Shown one piece after another: positions 36,211 through 44,878 of a DNA stretch of 64,000 nucleotides. Under the pieces are notes generated by a model. The model ran no database searches, was not told the origin of the DNA, and worked only from the letters and a program-made list of their open reading frames with translations. A program made the translations under genes and the position numbers. The stretch spans positions 62,001 through 126,000 of the forward strand of contig RJAE01000001.1 in assembly GCA_004000035.1 (NCBI GenBank). Direction: 5' to 3'. Within the stretch, counting starts at the first letter, position 1, and each line of letters starts with the position of its first letter. The stretch is from Arthrobacter sulfonylureivorans (GTDB lineage: Bacteria; Actinomycetota; Actinomycetes; Actinomycetales; Micrococcaceae).

Positions 36211-36696
36211 TCAGATCGTTGTGTCGAACAGCTGTGAGCGGCTGCCGGAAACACCGGCAGCCCCGTGGGAGTCGTAAGTCCCGGCGTCGGGATTCAAATT
36301 AGCCAGCGTTTCCTGGGTGGAACGGGCCGCGGCGCGAAGGAACTTCTCGTTCACGTCGCGCAGCTCTCGAATCTGCAAGGTCAGCTGAGTCAGTGCCTGC
36401 AGGTGGCCCTTGAAGATTTCGCCCCAAGGGCCTTCCGGAGCCTGGTCGGTCAGCTCACGCAGCGTGGCACCTTCCTGCGTGCCCCACTCCCGCGCCAATA
36501 AAGCCACCTCTACCGTCCGTGCCAGACCGGCGTCGCGCAGCCGCTCCAGCACCTGTTCCACCTCGCGGGTGGCGTGCTGCAGCCAGCGGGACTTGCCGGC
36601 GGTCAGGAGCAACTGCTCCTCTTCAAGCTTGAAGACCAACAGTTCAAGAAGTTCGCGTTCGTGCCACAGCATGGCGGACAGTTCATGGGCTCCCAT
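36211..36696 (-). CDS. flgN: FlgN-type flagellar export chaperone
   Basis: The 161-residue, largely helical protein begins MGAHELSAMLWHERELLELL and is glutamate/leucine-rich with coiled-coil character, as expected for FlgN, which escorts FlgK and FlgL to the export gate. The ATG at 36696 has GGGAGG upstream. It is the first gene of the flgN-flgK-flgL-fliW unit and follows a sigma-28-like promoter. The family is weakly conserved, so the call relies partly on context. Confidence 0.8.
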   Translation of the reverse strand: MGAHELSAMLWHERELLELLVFKLEEEQLLLTAGKSRWLQHATREVEQVLERLRDAGLARTVEVALLAREWGTQEGATLRELTDQAPEGPWGEIFKGHLQALTQLTLQIRELRDVNEKFLRAAARSTQETLANLNPDAGTYDSHGAAGVSGSRSQLFDTTI

Positions 36697-36934
36697 GTCA
36701 GGCACCTCCCCTGGTTGATTCTGCGGATACGCCCCCACGTTCCGCGTCAAAGGCCGCCACTAAATGAACTGAAAGTAACGGCACGGCTACATTCCTATCT
36801 ATCGGCCCCAAAACCCTGTCCGTTAGAAGCATTTGATGATAGGTTTCACCCAGAGATGAATCGTTCTTCCGGGGCCGCACCCCTCGGTGTTTTTCCGGAG
36901 TGATGCATCCACGGATCTTGGCACGGAGGGGGAC
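36697..36934. promoter_or_regulatory. Divergent region between flgN and fliA
   Basis: These 238 bases hold the sigma-28-like promoter of flgN on the - strand (36799-36825). For fliA on the + strand only a weak TTGATG (36833) and ATGAAT (36856) pair is visible, 17 bases apart. No gene is seen. Confidence 0.4.
36799..36825 (-). promoter_or_regulatory. Sigma-28 (FliA)-like promoter of flgN-flgK-flgL-fliW
   Basis: On the - strand CTAAC is followed 15 bases later by GCCGATAG, close to the known flagellar consensus TAAA-N15-GCCGATAA. Transcription would start near 36790, some 95 bases before flgN. Confidence 0.8.
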
Positions 36935-37750
36935 ATGTCAGTGGAACGTGCTGACCGTAATGAACTGGTGGTTGAAAACCTCCCGCTCGTCGGATATCTG
37001 GTCTCCGAAGTGTGTGCCAAGGCCACTCATCTTTCCCGCGACGACCTTGCCTCCGCCGGCTCCGTCGCCCTCATCACTGCTGCCGATGCCTTCGACCCGA
37101 CCCTCGGGGTCCCTTTCGGCGCCTTCGCCCGAAGGCGGATTATCGGCGCCTTTGCGGACGAGATGCGGGCAATCGACTGGGCGCCCCGCTCGGTACGCAA
37201 GCGCATCAAGGAAACGCTGTCCGTCCGCGAAACTCTGACCGCCGAACTGGGCCGCTATCCGAGCGTCGAAGAGATCGCTGCTGCTCTTGGGGTTGACCGC
37301 GAGACCGCTGAGGCAGCCCTGGATGACGCATCCCGGACGGTTTCGGCCCTGGATGACACCACGGCTGAACTCCTGGTTTCCGAGACGGCGTCCCCGGAGG
37401 GCTCCCTGCTCACGGAGGAACGCCTCACCTTCCTCAAGGCTGCGGTGCACAACCTTCCCCCGAAGATGCGCTACATCGTGGAGCAGATCTACTTCGAGGA
37501 CCGGTCCGTCAAGGAGATCGCCGAAGAAGTCGGCGCCACTCACTCCGCCGTCTCCCAGCAGCGCTCCGAAGCAATCCGACTGCTCCGCGACGGCCTCCAT
37601 ACCCACTACTCCGACGACGGCGGTACCACCTACGTGCCCGAGTCGCGGATTGCGCCCTCCCGTAGGAACGCGTACCTGACGGCCTTGGCCGACCAGACGG
37701 TCGGCGGCATTACTCGCTTCACGCGTCAGCACCAAACCGCCCAGGCCTAA
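36935..37750 (+). CDS. fliA: Flagellar sigma factor FliA (sigma-28 type)
   Basis: The 271-residue protein is a group 3 sigma factor. Region 2 is seen in NLPLVGYLVSEVCAKATHLS and VPFGAFARRRIIGAFADEMR, followed by DWAPRSVRKRIKE of region 3. The region 4 helix-turn-helix is at VKEIAEEVGATHSAVSQQRS. ATG 36935 is chosen because GGAGG lies five bases upstream; 36887 is an upstream alternative. It probably reads the five CTAAC-N15-KCCGAWRG promoters in this locus. No anti-sigma FlgM gene is visible. Confidence 0.94.
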   Translation: MSVERADRNELVVENLPLVGYLVSEVCAKATHLSRDDLASAGSVALITAADAFDPTLGVPFGAFARRRIIGAFADEMRAIDWAPRSVRKRIKETLSVRETLTAELGRYPSVEEIAAALGVDRETAEAALDDASRTVSALDDTTAELLVSETASPEGSLLTEERLTFLKAAVHNLPPKMRYIVEQIYFEDRSVKEIAEEVGATHSAVSQQRSEAIRLLRDGLHTHYSDDGGTTYVPESRIAPSRRNAYLTALADQTVGGITRFTRQHQTAQA

Positions 37751-37842
37751 GTCGATCGTTGATCGACTAAGGGCACTTACATTCTCGGGGGTCCGACCTA
37801 GGCGCGCCCTCTCCCGTCCGCGTTGATCGACCAAGGCGCGCC
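37751..37842 (+). repeat. Inverted repeat and three spaced direct repeats after fliA
   Basis: GTCGATC-GTT-GATCGAC directly follows the fliA stop. The 16-base sequence CGTTGATCGACYAAGG occurs at 37757-37772 and 37821-37836, and a related CCGACCTAGG lies between them at 37793-37802. The last two units are each followed by CGCGCC. Consensus TCGACYWAGG, spacing about 30-34 bases. The element lies just upstream of the flagellin promoter; its role is unknown. Confidence 0.6.
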
Positions 37843-37881
37843 AGTGCCGCGTGGAGATCTGGAATATTTTCAGAAATCTCC

Positions 37882-37908
37882 TAACCAACCCACAACTTCC
37901 TCCGATAG
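37882..37908 (+). promoter_or_regulatory. Sigma-28-like promoter of the flagellin gene
   Basis: CTAAC (TAAC from 37882), 15 bases, then TCCGATAG (37901-37908). Transcription should start near 37915, leaving a leader of about 55 bases with GGAGGAG before fliC. Confidence 0.82.
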
Positions 37909-37970
37909 CTACAGTTGCCAGCCCATGGACGGGCCGGTGAATTTGTACCATCTCATGGAGGAGTTTCATC

Positions 37971-38804
37971 ATGGCATTCGCCATTAACACCAACGTTGCG
38001 GCCCTGAACTCGTACCGCAACCTGTCCAACACCCAGAACGACATCTCCAAGTCCCTGGAGAAGCTGTCCACCGGCCTGCGCATCAACCGCGCTGCCGATG
38101 ACGCAGCCGGCCTGTCCATCTCCGAGGGCCTGCGTTCGCAGGTCAACGGCCTGAACGTTGCAGCCCGCAACGCCCAGGATGGCATCTCCGTTATCCAGAC
38201 CGCTGAAGGTGGCCTGACCGAGGTCCACTCCATCCTCCAGCGCGTTCGTGACCTGGCTGTGCAGTCGGGTAACGACTCCAACAACGCTGAGGCGCGGACC
38301 GCTATCCAGGCCGAGGTCACCCAGCTCGCTGAGGAACTGACTCGTATCGGTAACTCCACGAACTTCAACGGCATCAACCTTCTGGACGGCACGGCGACCG
38401 CTCTGACCTTCCAGGTTGGTGCTAACGGCGTTGCGGCAAACGACCAGATTGCCATCGATCTGTCGGGTGCCAGCGCTCTCGCGGTCGGTACCGCTGTTGG
38501 TGCCCTCGCGTTCGCGAGTGCAAGCGACGCTGCGGCATCCATCACTGCCATTGACGCGCAGATCGTGAACATCTCGACTGCTCGGAGTGAACTGGGTGCC
38601 TACCAGAACCGCTTCGAGTCCACGATCAAGAGCCTGAACATCGCTGCAGAAAACCTGTCGGCATCGGAGTCGCGTATCCGTGACACCGACATGGCTTCGG
38701 AAATGGCTAAGTTCACCAAGAACCAGATCATGTCCCAGGCTGGCACCGCGATGCTGGCCCAGGCCAACCAGATCAACCAGGGTGTGCTGCAGCTCCTCGG
38801 CTAA
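37971..38804 (+). CDS. fliC: Flagellin
   Basis: The 277-residue flagellin has the conserved N-terminal MAFAINTNVAALNSYRNLSN with LSTGLRINRAADDAAGLSIS, and the C-terminal helix MSQAGTAMLAQANQINQGVL. It contains only the D0/D1 coiled parts plus a short variable middle (about residues 140-190), so the filament surface domain is minimal. The strong GGAGGAG site and sigma-28-like promoter fit high late expression. FliW, FliS and FliD in the same locus act on this protein. Confidence 0.97.
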   Translation: MAFAINTNVAALNSYRNLSNTQNDISKSLEKLSTGLRINRAADDAAGLSISEGLRSQVNGLNVAARNAQDGISVIQTAEGGLTEVHSILQRVRDLAVQSGNDSNNAEARTAIQAEVTQLAEELTRIGNSTNFNGINLLDGTATALTFQVGANGVAANDQIAIDLSGASALAVGTAVGALAFASASDAAASITAIDAQIVNISTARSELGAYQNRFESTIKSLNIAAENLSASESRIRDTDMASEMAKFTKNQIMSQAGTAMLAQANQINQGVLQLLG

Positions 38805-38829
38805 ACCGGGTAGCTAACGGCTGAATGCG

Positions 38830-38879
38830 GCCCGGCAGCGAGGGACATGAATTGGACCTCACACTCTTCGCTGCCGGGC
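38830..38879 (+). terminator. Hairpin between fliC and fliD
   Basis: Perfect 12-base arms GCCCGGCAGCGA and TCGCTGCCGGGC enclose a 26-base loop, beginning 26 bases after the fliC stop. Lacking a T-run, it may attenuate read-through so that fliD is made at lower levels than flagellin. Confidence 0.6.
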
Positions 38880-38925
38880 GTCGGCATTCGCTCTACTAAA
38901 CAGGCTTCTTTCAGGAGGAACTGGC

Positions 38926-40269
38926 GTGGCGTTTTCGATAGGTGGTTTGGTCAGCGGTCTGGATACCGCGACCATGATTAACCAGCTGATGCAGCTGGAA
39001 GCGCGTCCGCAGTCCCTTCTGAAAAGCAAGGTCTCCAGCACCCAAACGCTGGTCAGCGCACTCCAGGCGCTCAACACTCGCATCGCCGATTTGGGCAAGG
39101 TCGCCGCTGAGTCAGCTAAGACCAAGTCGTTGGACATCTTTGCCGGTACCAGCAGTTCAGACAAAGTCTCGGTTACTACGGCAAATGGGGCGTCGGCAGG
39201 CGGAATCGACCTTGAGGTCGTCCAACTGGCCAAGGCCCAGGTTTCAGTCTCCGCTCTGCTGAGCGACTGGCCCGAGAGCGCTACCGTGTTGACGATCGCC
39301 CTCCAAGACGGCCGGAAAATCGACGTTGACACAACGGGGAAAAACCTCGATCAAGTGGTCACTGCCATTAATGAATCCGGGGCAGGGGTCTCAGCTACCA
39401 AGGTTTCCGTCGGCACCGACCCGGCAAATCCCGAATACAGGCTGCAATTTGCTTCGAAGGCGACTGGTGCTGCGGGGGAGTTTTCCATCAGCCTAGGTGT
39501 CGACCGCTTCGACTCCCTTGAAGTCAGTAAGGCCCAGGACGCCGAAATTCTGATCTGGGGCGGTGTCCAGAGCATCAAGTCTTCGTCCAACACCTTCACT
39601 GACCTTCTGCCCGGAGTCAGCGTCACACTGGCTTCCGATACACCTGCTGGCGAAAAATCGTCCATTGCAGTGACTCGCGACGATGAAGCAGCAACTGCCA
39701 AGGCCAAGGAATTGGTAGACGGCTTGACCGATCTCTTCGCCTTCATCTCCAAGAACTCATCGGTCAACGTTTCCACGTCCTCAGGGTCAACGACGACCAA
39801 GGGCGGGATCTTCACCGGCGACAGCAGCGTGCGCGACATTGAGCAGCGCATGATGAAAGCAGCCATCGGCCCCATCGACGGCCGGTCGCCGTCGGAAATC
39901 GGTATCAGCATCACCAAGGACGGCTCGATTGAGTTCGATGCCGAAAAGTTCAGCAAGGCGTTGAAGGAAGATTCCGCCTGGGCCGAGAAGGTCGTACAGA
40001 CAATCGCCGGCCGCGTGGCAACTGCATCGATGGATGCCTCGGACAAGTACGACGGGCAGATCACCAAGCGCATCCAAGGCCAGGAATCGCTGGTGAAAAC
40101 GCTCAACGACCAAGTGACTGGCTGGGACACGCGACTGGCATCCAGGCGCTCCACGCTGGAGCGTACGTGGGCGCAGCTGGAAGTAACGCTGAACAGGCTG
40201 CAATCGCAGGGCGACTGGCTGTCCTCGCAGTTGGCCACCCTGCCGGCATGGGGGAGTGCTAAGAAATGA
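38926..40269 (+). CDS. fliD: Flagellar filament cap protein FliD
   Basis: FliD caps the growing filament and folds incoming flagellin. The 447-residue protein opens with IGGLVSGLDTATMINQLMQL, the FliD N-terminal motif, has a long variable middle, and closes with a coiled-coil (SLVKTLNDQVTGWDTRLASR) and the family end. The start is GTG after AGGAGGAACTGGC. Its stop overlaps fliS in ATGA. Confidence 0.94.
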   Translation: MAFSIGGLVSGLDTATMINQLMQLEARPQSLLKSKVSSTQTLVSALQALNTRIADLGKVAAESAKTKSLDIFAGTSSSDKVSVTTANGASAGGIDLEVVQLAKAQVSVSALLSDWPESATVLTIALQDGRKIDVDTTGKNLDQVVTAINESGAGVSATKVSVGTDPANPEYRLQFASKATGAAGEFSISLGVDRFDSLEVSKAQDAEILIWGGVQSIKSSSNTFTDLLPGVSVTLASDTPAGEKSSIAVTRDDEAATAKAKELVDGLTDLFAFISKNSSVNVSTSSGSTTTKGGIFTGDSSVRDIEQRMMKAAIGPIDGRSPSEIGISITKDGSIEFDAEKFSKALKEDSAWAEKVVQTIAGRVATASMDASDKYDGQITKRIQGQESLVKTLNDQVTGWDTRLASRRSTLERTWAQLEVTLNRLQSQGDWLSSQLATLPAWGSAKK

Positions 40270-40712
40270 CACTGACGTACGGGCCGGGCTTCGGCGCCCA
40301 GGCCAAGCGGAACCAGTTCCAGCGTGATGCGATCATGTCCGCCACACCGGCCCGGTTGCTGACTATGCTGTACGACCGGCTGCTGCTGGATTTGAACCGG
40401 GCTGAGGCTGCACAGCAGAACCAGCTGTGGTCCGTGGCATCGGAGAACCTGATCCATGCGCAGGCCATTGTGTCCGAGCTGATGTCCTCGCTGAAGACCG
40501 ACGTGTGGGACGGGGGAGAGGGCCTGAAGGCGCTTTATACCTACACGCTGAACGCGATGATGAACGCCAACATCCACCGCGATGCCGCGCGGACCCGCGA
40601 GTGCATCGAGTTGCTGGAACCGCTGCGGGAGGCCTGGCACGAAGCCGCCGATCAGCTCCCCGCACAGCCTGCCCGCGGCGCCGGCATGGGTAGTGAACTT
40701 GGCATCGCCTGA
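40266..40712 (+). CDS. fliS: Flagellin export chaperone FliS
   Basis: FliS holds flagellin unpolymerised before export. The 148-residue helical protein contains the family block IMSATPARLLTMLYDRLLLD and NLIHAQAIVSELMSSLKTDV. It is coupled to fliD by ATGA and followed by the FliT-like gene one base later. Confidence 0.93.
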   Translation: MTLTYGPGFGAQAKRNQFQRDAIMSATPARLLTMLYDRLLLDLNRAEAAQQNQLWSVASENLIHAQAIVSELMSSLKTDVWDGGEGLKALYTYTLNAMMNANIHRDAARTRECIELLEPLREAWHEAADQLPAQPARGAGMGSELGIA

Positions 40713-40713
40713 G

Positions 40714-41073
40714 ATGCCAGCGAACGACACGGAGAACGTCACCGAGAACGCTGCCAGCGACCTGCGCCGCTGGATCGAAGTGCTCGATGAGCTGGAGCTG
40801 ATGCTGGCAACCGCTGCCGAAGCCACGAGCGAGGGTGAAGAGCCGGACGCAAGCCGGCGCACCGCCGTCGTGCTGTGGAAGGCACCGGAGGGGCTCGGGC
40901 CGATACCGAACGAACTGGTGGAGCGCGCCACCAAACTGGCTGCCGCCCAGCAGGAAGCGATCCGCGAACTGCGGGCCGATATGCGGCAGAACCGGCAGGA
41001 ATTGGCCTTTCTGGATGCCGTTCCCGGCCGCGGCGCGTCGGACCGTTCGGTCTACCTCGATGTAAACGGTTAA
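40714..41073 (+). CDS. FliT-like small flagellar protein (tentative)
   Basis: The 119-residue acidic, helical protein begins MPANDTENVTENAASDLRRW. It has coiled-coil-like segments (VERATKLAAAQQEAIRELRA) and ends with the partly conserved LAFLDAVPGRGASDRSVYLD. Size and position after fliS fit FliT, the FliD chaperone, but the sequence alone does not prove this. An upstream in-frame start (40582) lies wholly in fliS and is rejected. Confidence 0.6.
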   Translation: MPANDTENVTENAASDLRRWIEVLDELELMLATAAEATSEGEEPDASRRTAVVLWKAPEGLGPIPNELVERATKLAAAQQEAIRELRADMRQNRQELAFLDAVPGRGASDRSVYLDVNG

Positions 41074-41091
41074 CCAATCTCAAGATTTACC

Positions 41092-41119
41092 TAACGCACT
41101 CCCGTCTGCGTGCCGATAG
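41092..41119 (+). promoter_or_regulatory. Sigma-28-like promoter of the flgB operon
   Basis: CTAAC (TAAC from 41092), 16 bases, then GCCGATAG (41112-41119). One base longer spacing than the other four copies. It drives the long flgB to flgE unit and leaves a leader of about 70 bases. Confidence 0.75.
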
Positions 41120-41198
41120 CTGGATAGTGAGCACGGATAGCTCACCGAACAGGCCATGGATCGGCCGACCACATGCCAGTAGTGAGACGGGTCTTGCT

Positions 41199-41540
41199 GT
41201 GTTCGAATCTGTGACGGGGGCTGCCATGCAGAGCGCCCTGGACGGCCTCGCCATGCGCCAACGTGCAATCGCCAACAATATTGCGAACGTGAATACCCCC
41301 GGCTACCACGCCCAGCGCGTCCAGTTCGAGGAAGCGCTGGCCAAGTCGGTGGCCCGCGGGGACGGCAGCGCCAGCGCCAGCATGGACCGCTCGCTGGAGC
41401 CCACCCGGCTGGACGGCAGCAACGTCAACCTGGATACCGAGACCCTTTCCAACATTGAAACTGTGCTGCGCTACCAGTTCGCAGCCCGTGCCGCGGAGAG
41501 TCCCTTCAGCGGCGTCCGCACGGCGATGAGGACCAACTGA
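41199..41540 (+). CDS. flgB: Flagellar basal-body rod protein FlgB
   Basis: FlgB is a proximal rod subunit. The GTG at 41199 gives a 113-residue protein with FESVTGAAMQSALDGLAMRQ and the rod motif AIANNIANVNTPGYHAQRVQ. An ATG at 41226 would remove conserved residues. Its last base is shared with the flgC start (TGATG). Confidence 0.93.
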   Translation: MFESVTGAAMQSALDGLAMRQRAIANNIANVNTPGYHAQRVQFEEALAKSVARGDGSASASMDRSLEPTRLDGSNVNLDTETLSNIETVLRYQFAARAAESPFSGVRTAMRTN

Positions 41541-41932
41541 TGACTTTCGACGCCATTGGAATCGCCGGTACCGGCCTGACCGTCCACCGCAAGTGGCTGG
41601 ACGCTGTCTCCGACAACCTGGCCAACGCCAACAACGCCACCAGCACCGACGGCGCCGCTTTCCAGGCCCGCTATGTGGTGGCGCAGGAAGGCCAGGGCGT
41701 CTCCGGCGTGTATGTGGCCGGGGCAGAGTTCGGCGACGCCGAAGGCACCATGGTGCATGAGCCGGACCATCCGCTGGCCGACGAGAACGGTTACGTCCGC
41801 TACCCGGACATCGACCTCTCCCAGCAGATGGGCAGCCTGATCATGGCCCAGCGCGGCTACCAGGCCAACGCGGCAGTGGTGGACCGGGCCAAATCTACCT
41901 ACGAGGCCGCCTTGCAGATTGGACGCAACTGA
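41540..41932 (+). CDS. flgC: Flagellar basal-body rod protein FlgC
   Basis: The 130-residue rod subunit opens MTFDAIGIAGTGLTVHRKWL, followed by SDNLANANNATSTDG, and ends with GSLIMAQRGYQANAAVVDRA, typical of FlgC. One-base overlaps link it to flgB and fliE. Confidence 0.95.
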   Translation: MTFDAIGIAGTGLTVHRKWLDAVSDNLANANNATSTDGAAFQARYVVAQEGQGVSGVYVAGAEFGDAEGTMVHEPDHPLADENGYVRYPDIDLSQQMGSLIMAQRGYQANAAVVDRAKSTYEAALQIGRN

Positions 41933-42237
41933 TGCCGCTCTCTTCCATTCCGCCGATCCAGGGCGTGACCGGCACCGGCTACCTGCCCGCCGCCGAGGCC
42001 CCGCAGTCAACCAACGGAGTAGGCTTCGCCACCTCGCTCACCGGTGCCGTGGACAACCTGCAGCAACTGCAGTCAACCTCCAACGAGCTGGCAATCCAGG
42101 CCGTCACCGGCGACCTGAACGACATCCACAACGCCACGCTGGCCTCCACCCGCGCCGCGGTGACGCTGGAACTGGTCGCCGCGGTCCGGAACAAGGGCGT
42201 TGACGCCTTCAACGATGTCATGAGGATGCAGGCCTAA
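41932..42237 (+). CDS. fliE: Flagellar hook-basal body protein FliE
   Basis: FliE joins the MS ring to the rod. The 101-residue protein has the FliE C-terminal half: DLNDIHNATLASTRAAVTLE and RNKGVDAFNDVMRMQ. It is coupled to flgC and fliF by one-base overlaps. Confidence 0.93.
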   Translation: MPLSSIPPIQGVTGTGYLPAAEAPQSTNGVGFATSLTGAVDNLQQLQSTSNELAIQAVTGDLNDIHNATLASTRAAVTLELVAAVRNKGVDAFNDVMRMQA

Positions 42238-43862
42238 TGCCCGCCACAGTCTCCTCCTGGCTCTCGCGGTTGGGCAAAACCATCCGCGAGTTCACCGTCG
42301 CACAGCGCACCATCGCGATCATCGGCATCGCCGTCGTCGTGCTGGGCATCGCCGCCCTGACCGCGTGGGCGTCCAAGCCCTCCTACACACCGCTGTTCTC
42401 CGGGCTGGCCGCCGCCGACGCCAACACCATCGTGGAGCAGCTGCGCACCGACGGGGTCCCGTACGAGCTGACGAACGGCGGCGGAACCATTTTGGTGCCA
42501 GAGGAAAACGTCTACGACCAGCGGCTCAAGGCCGCCTCCGCGGGCATGCCGAGCTCCTCCACCGGCGGGTATTCGCTGCTGGACGACATGGGCGTGACCT
42601 CTTCCGAGTTCCAGCAGTCCGTGACCTACAAGCGCGCGCTGGAAGGCGAACTGGCCAACACCATTGAAGCGCTCGACGGCGTCAAGACCGCCTCCGTGCG
42701 GCTGGCCATCCCGGAGCAGACGGTGTTCGTCTCCGAGAAGGGCGAGCCCACCGCCTCCGTCTTCGTGGACACCGAGCGGACCACGCTGGGCGCCGACCAG
42801 GTCCAAGCCATCGTCCACCTGACCTCCGCGTCCATCGACGGGATGAAGCCGGAGAACGTGGCCGTGATCGACGCCGCCGGCACCGTGCTGTCCGCCGTCG
42901 GAGTGGGGGCCAGCGGTTCCGCAGACAAGCAGGCCTCCGACTACGAAGAGCGTGTCCGCGCCTCCGTGCAGACCATGCTGGACCGCGTGGTCGGGCCCGG
43001 CAATTCCTCCGTGGTGGTGGCCGCGGACATGAACTACGAGTCCGCCGAACGCGTGGAAGAAACCTTTACGACGCCGGACGGCGCACCCGCCTTGAACGAG
43101 TCGACGCAGACCGAAGAGTACGAGGGATCCGGTGGCGGCGCGGCCGGTGTGCTGGGCCCGGACAACATCGCCGTACCCGGCAACGCAGCCGGCGACGGAA
43201 CGTTCACCTCCGAGTCGGAGACCAAGAACAACGCGCTGAACAAGGTCACCGAGACCCGGGCGATCCCGGCCGGCGCGATCAACCGCCAGACCGTCTCCGT
43301 GGCGCTGGATGCCGACGCCGCCGGGGCGCTGAACCTGGCCAACATCGAGGGCCTGGTGACCACAGCGGCCGGCATCAACGCCGACCGCGGCGACGAGGTC
43401 ACCGTGGAACTGGTGCCGTTCAACACCGCTGGCGCGCAAGAGGCCGCGGAGGCCCTGGCCGCCGCGCAGGCCGCCGAGGAAGCCGCGCGCCAGGCCGAGC
43501 TGATCCGCACCGCCATCATCACCGCGGGGATCGTCCTGCTGGTGATCATCGCCCTGCTGGTCTACGCCCGCTGGTCGCGCCGCCAGAACCGCGAGCCGGT
43601 GGATCTGGGCGAACTGCAGGACTTCCAGCCGGAAATCGAGGCCCCGCAGGAACTGCAGTTGAAGCCCGTGATTGTGCCGGAACCGATCCCCGTCACCGGA
43701 CCGTTGACCACCGCACTGGAACTCACCGGGCCGCCGGAACTCTCCGACGAACAGAAGGACATGAACCGGAAGCGGGCGGAGATCGACGCCCTGGCCGCCC
43801 AGGAACCGGACAAGACCGCCGACTTCCTGCGGTCCTTGATGGATGAAAAGCAGAACGCATGA
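42237..43862 (+). CDS. fliF: Flagellar MS-ring protein FliF
   Basis: FliF builds the membrane ring on which the motor and export gate assemble. The 541-residue protein has a first membrane helix at about residues 26-46 (IAIIGIAVVVLGIAALTAWA), the ring-building motifs YTPLFSGLAAADANTIVEQL and RALEGELANTIEALDGVKTA, and a second helix near 420-440. A C-terminal cytoplasmic tail that binds FliG follows. The start overlaps fliE (TAATG) and the end overlaps fliG (ATGA). Confidence 0.97.
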   Translation: MPATVSSWLSRLGKTIREFTVAQRTIAIIGIAVVVLGIAALTAWASKPSYTPLFSGLAAADANTIVEQLRTDGVPYELTNGGGTILVPEENVYDQRLKAASAGMPSSSTGGYSLLDDMGVTSSEFQQSVTYKRALEGELANTIEALDGVKTASVRLAIPEQTVFVSEKGEPTASVFVDTERTTLGADQVQAIVHLTSASIDGMKPENVAVIDAAGTVLSAVGVGASGSADKQASDYEERVRASVQTMLDRVVGPGNSSVVVAADMNYESAERVEETFTTPDGAPALNESTQTEEYEGSGGGAAGVLGPDNIAVPGNAAGDGTFTSESETKNNALNKVTETRAIPAGAINRQTVSVALDADAAGALNLANIEGLVTTAAGINADRGDEVTVELVPFNTAGAQEAAEALAAAQAAEEAARQAELIRTAIITAGIVLLVIIALLVYARWSRRQNREPVDLGELQDFQPEIEAPQELQLKPVIVPEPIPVTGPLTTALELTGPPELSDEQKDMNRKRAEIDALAAQEPDKTADFLRSLMDEKQNA

Positions 43863-44878
43863 GTGAGCTATTGACCGCCCTGACCGGCACCCAGAAGGTG
43901 GCGGTGGTGCTGATGCAGATGGAACAGGCCCGGGCCGCCGAGGTGATGAAGCGCTTCAGCGAGGCTGAGGCCGACCTGATTACCGCCGAACTGGTGGGCA
44001 TGGGCCATGTGGATCCCGTGGTCGCCGAAGAGGCGTTCAGGGAATTCCACGACATGACGGTCAAGGGCCGGCGCCGGCCCCGCGGCGGCAAGGAGTTCGC
44101 CGCCGGACTGTTGGCGGCCTCCTTCGGCGCGGAGAAAGCTGCCGGTGTGCTGGACCGGCTGGCCACCTCCCTGGCCGGCAAGCCGTTCGAGTTCATGGAC
44201 GAGGCCGATCCCAGCCAGCTTGTCACGCTGCTCAGCGGTGAGATCCCGCAGACCATTGCCCTGGTGCTGGCGCACATGCGCCCGGAGCAGGCCTCCGCGG
44301 TGATTGCCGGGCTGGACGAGTCGGTCCGGGCCGAGGTGGCCCAGTGCATCGCCACCATGGGCACCGCCACTCCGGAGGCCGTGACCATCGTGGCCGAGAC
44401 GCTCAAGGTGCGGGCCGGCGCCGTCGTGCCCCGCCAGCAGGTGGAGGTGGTGGGCGGCGTGCAGCCGCTGGTGGACATCATCAACCGCGCCGACGTCGCC
44501 ACCGAACGCGCCCTGCTGGAGGCACTGGACGAACGCGATCCGGAGCTGGCCGAGGAAGTCCGCTCACGGATGCTTACCTTCGAAGACATCACCAAGCTGG
44601 AACCGCGCGACGTGCAGCAGGTGCTGCGCGGCATCGAGATCGCGGTGCTGGCGGTGGCGATGAAGGGTGCCAGCGAACCGGTCACCGAACTGATCCGCAA
44701 GAACGTCTCCGAGCGCAACCGCGACATCCTCGACGACGAGATCAACGCCACCGGCCCGCTGCGCATGTCGCAGATCGAAGAGGCCCGCGCGGACATCGTG
44801 CGTTCCATCCGCGAGCTGGAAGCCAGCGGCATCATTACGGTCCAGCGCGGCGTGGAGGAAGACGAATATGTCTACTGA
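43859..44878 (+). CDS. fliG: Flagellar motor switch protein FliG
   Basis: FliG forms the switch ring and contacts MotA. The 339-residue protein opens LTALTGTQKVAVVLMQMEQA, contains the EHPQ-like middle part as PSQLVTLLSGEIPQTIALVL, and the charged C-terminal torque helix region with MLTFEDITKLEPRDVQQVLR. The end overlaps fliH by 11 bases. Confidence 0.97.
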   Translation: MSELLTALTGTQKVAVVLMQMEQARAAEVMKRFSEAEADLITAELVGMGHVDPVVAEEAFREFHDMTVKGRRRPRGGKEFAAGLLAASFGAEKAAGVLDRLATSLAGKPFEFMDEADPSQLVTLLSGEIPQTIALVLAHMRPEQASAVIAGLDESVRAEVAQCIATMGTATPEAVTIVAETLKVRAGAVVPRQQVEVVGGVQPLVDIINRADVATERALLEALDERDPELAEEVRSRMLTFEDITKLEPRDVQQVLRGIEIAVLAVAMKGASEPVTELIRKNVSERNRDILDDEINATGPLRMSQIEEARADIVRSIRELEASGIITVQRGVEEDEYVY

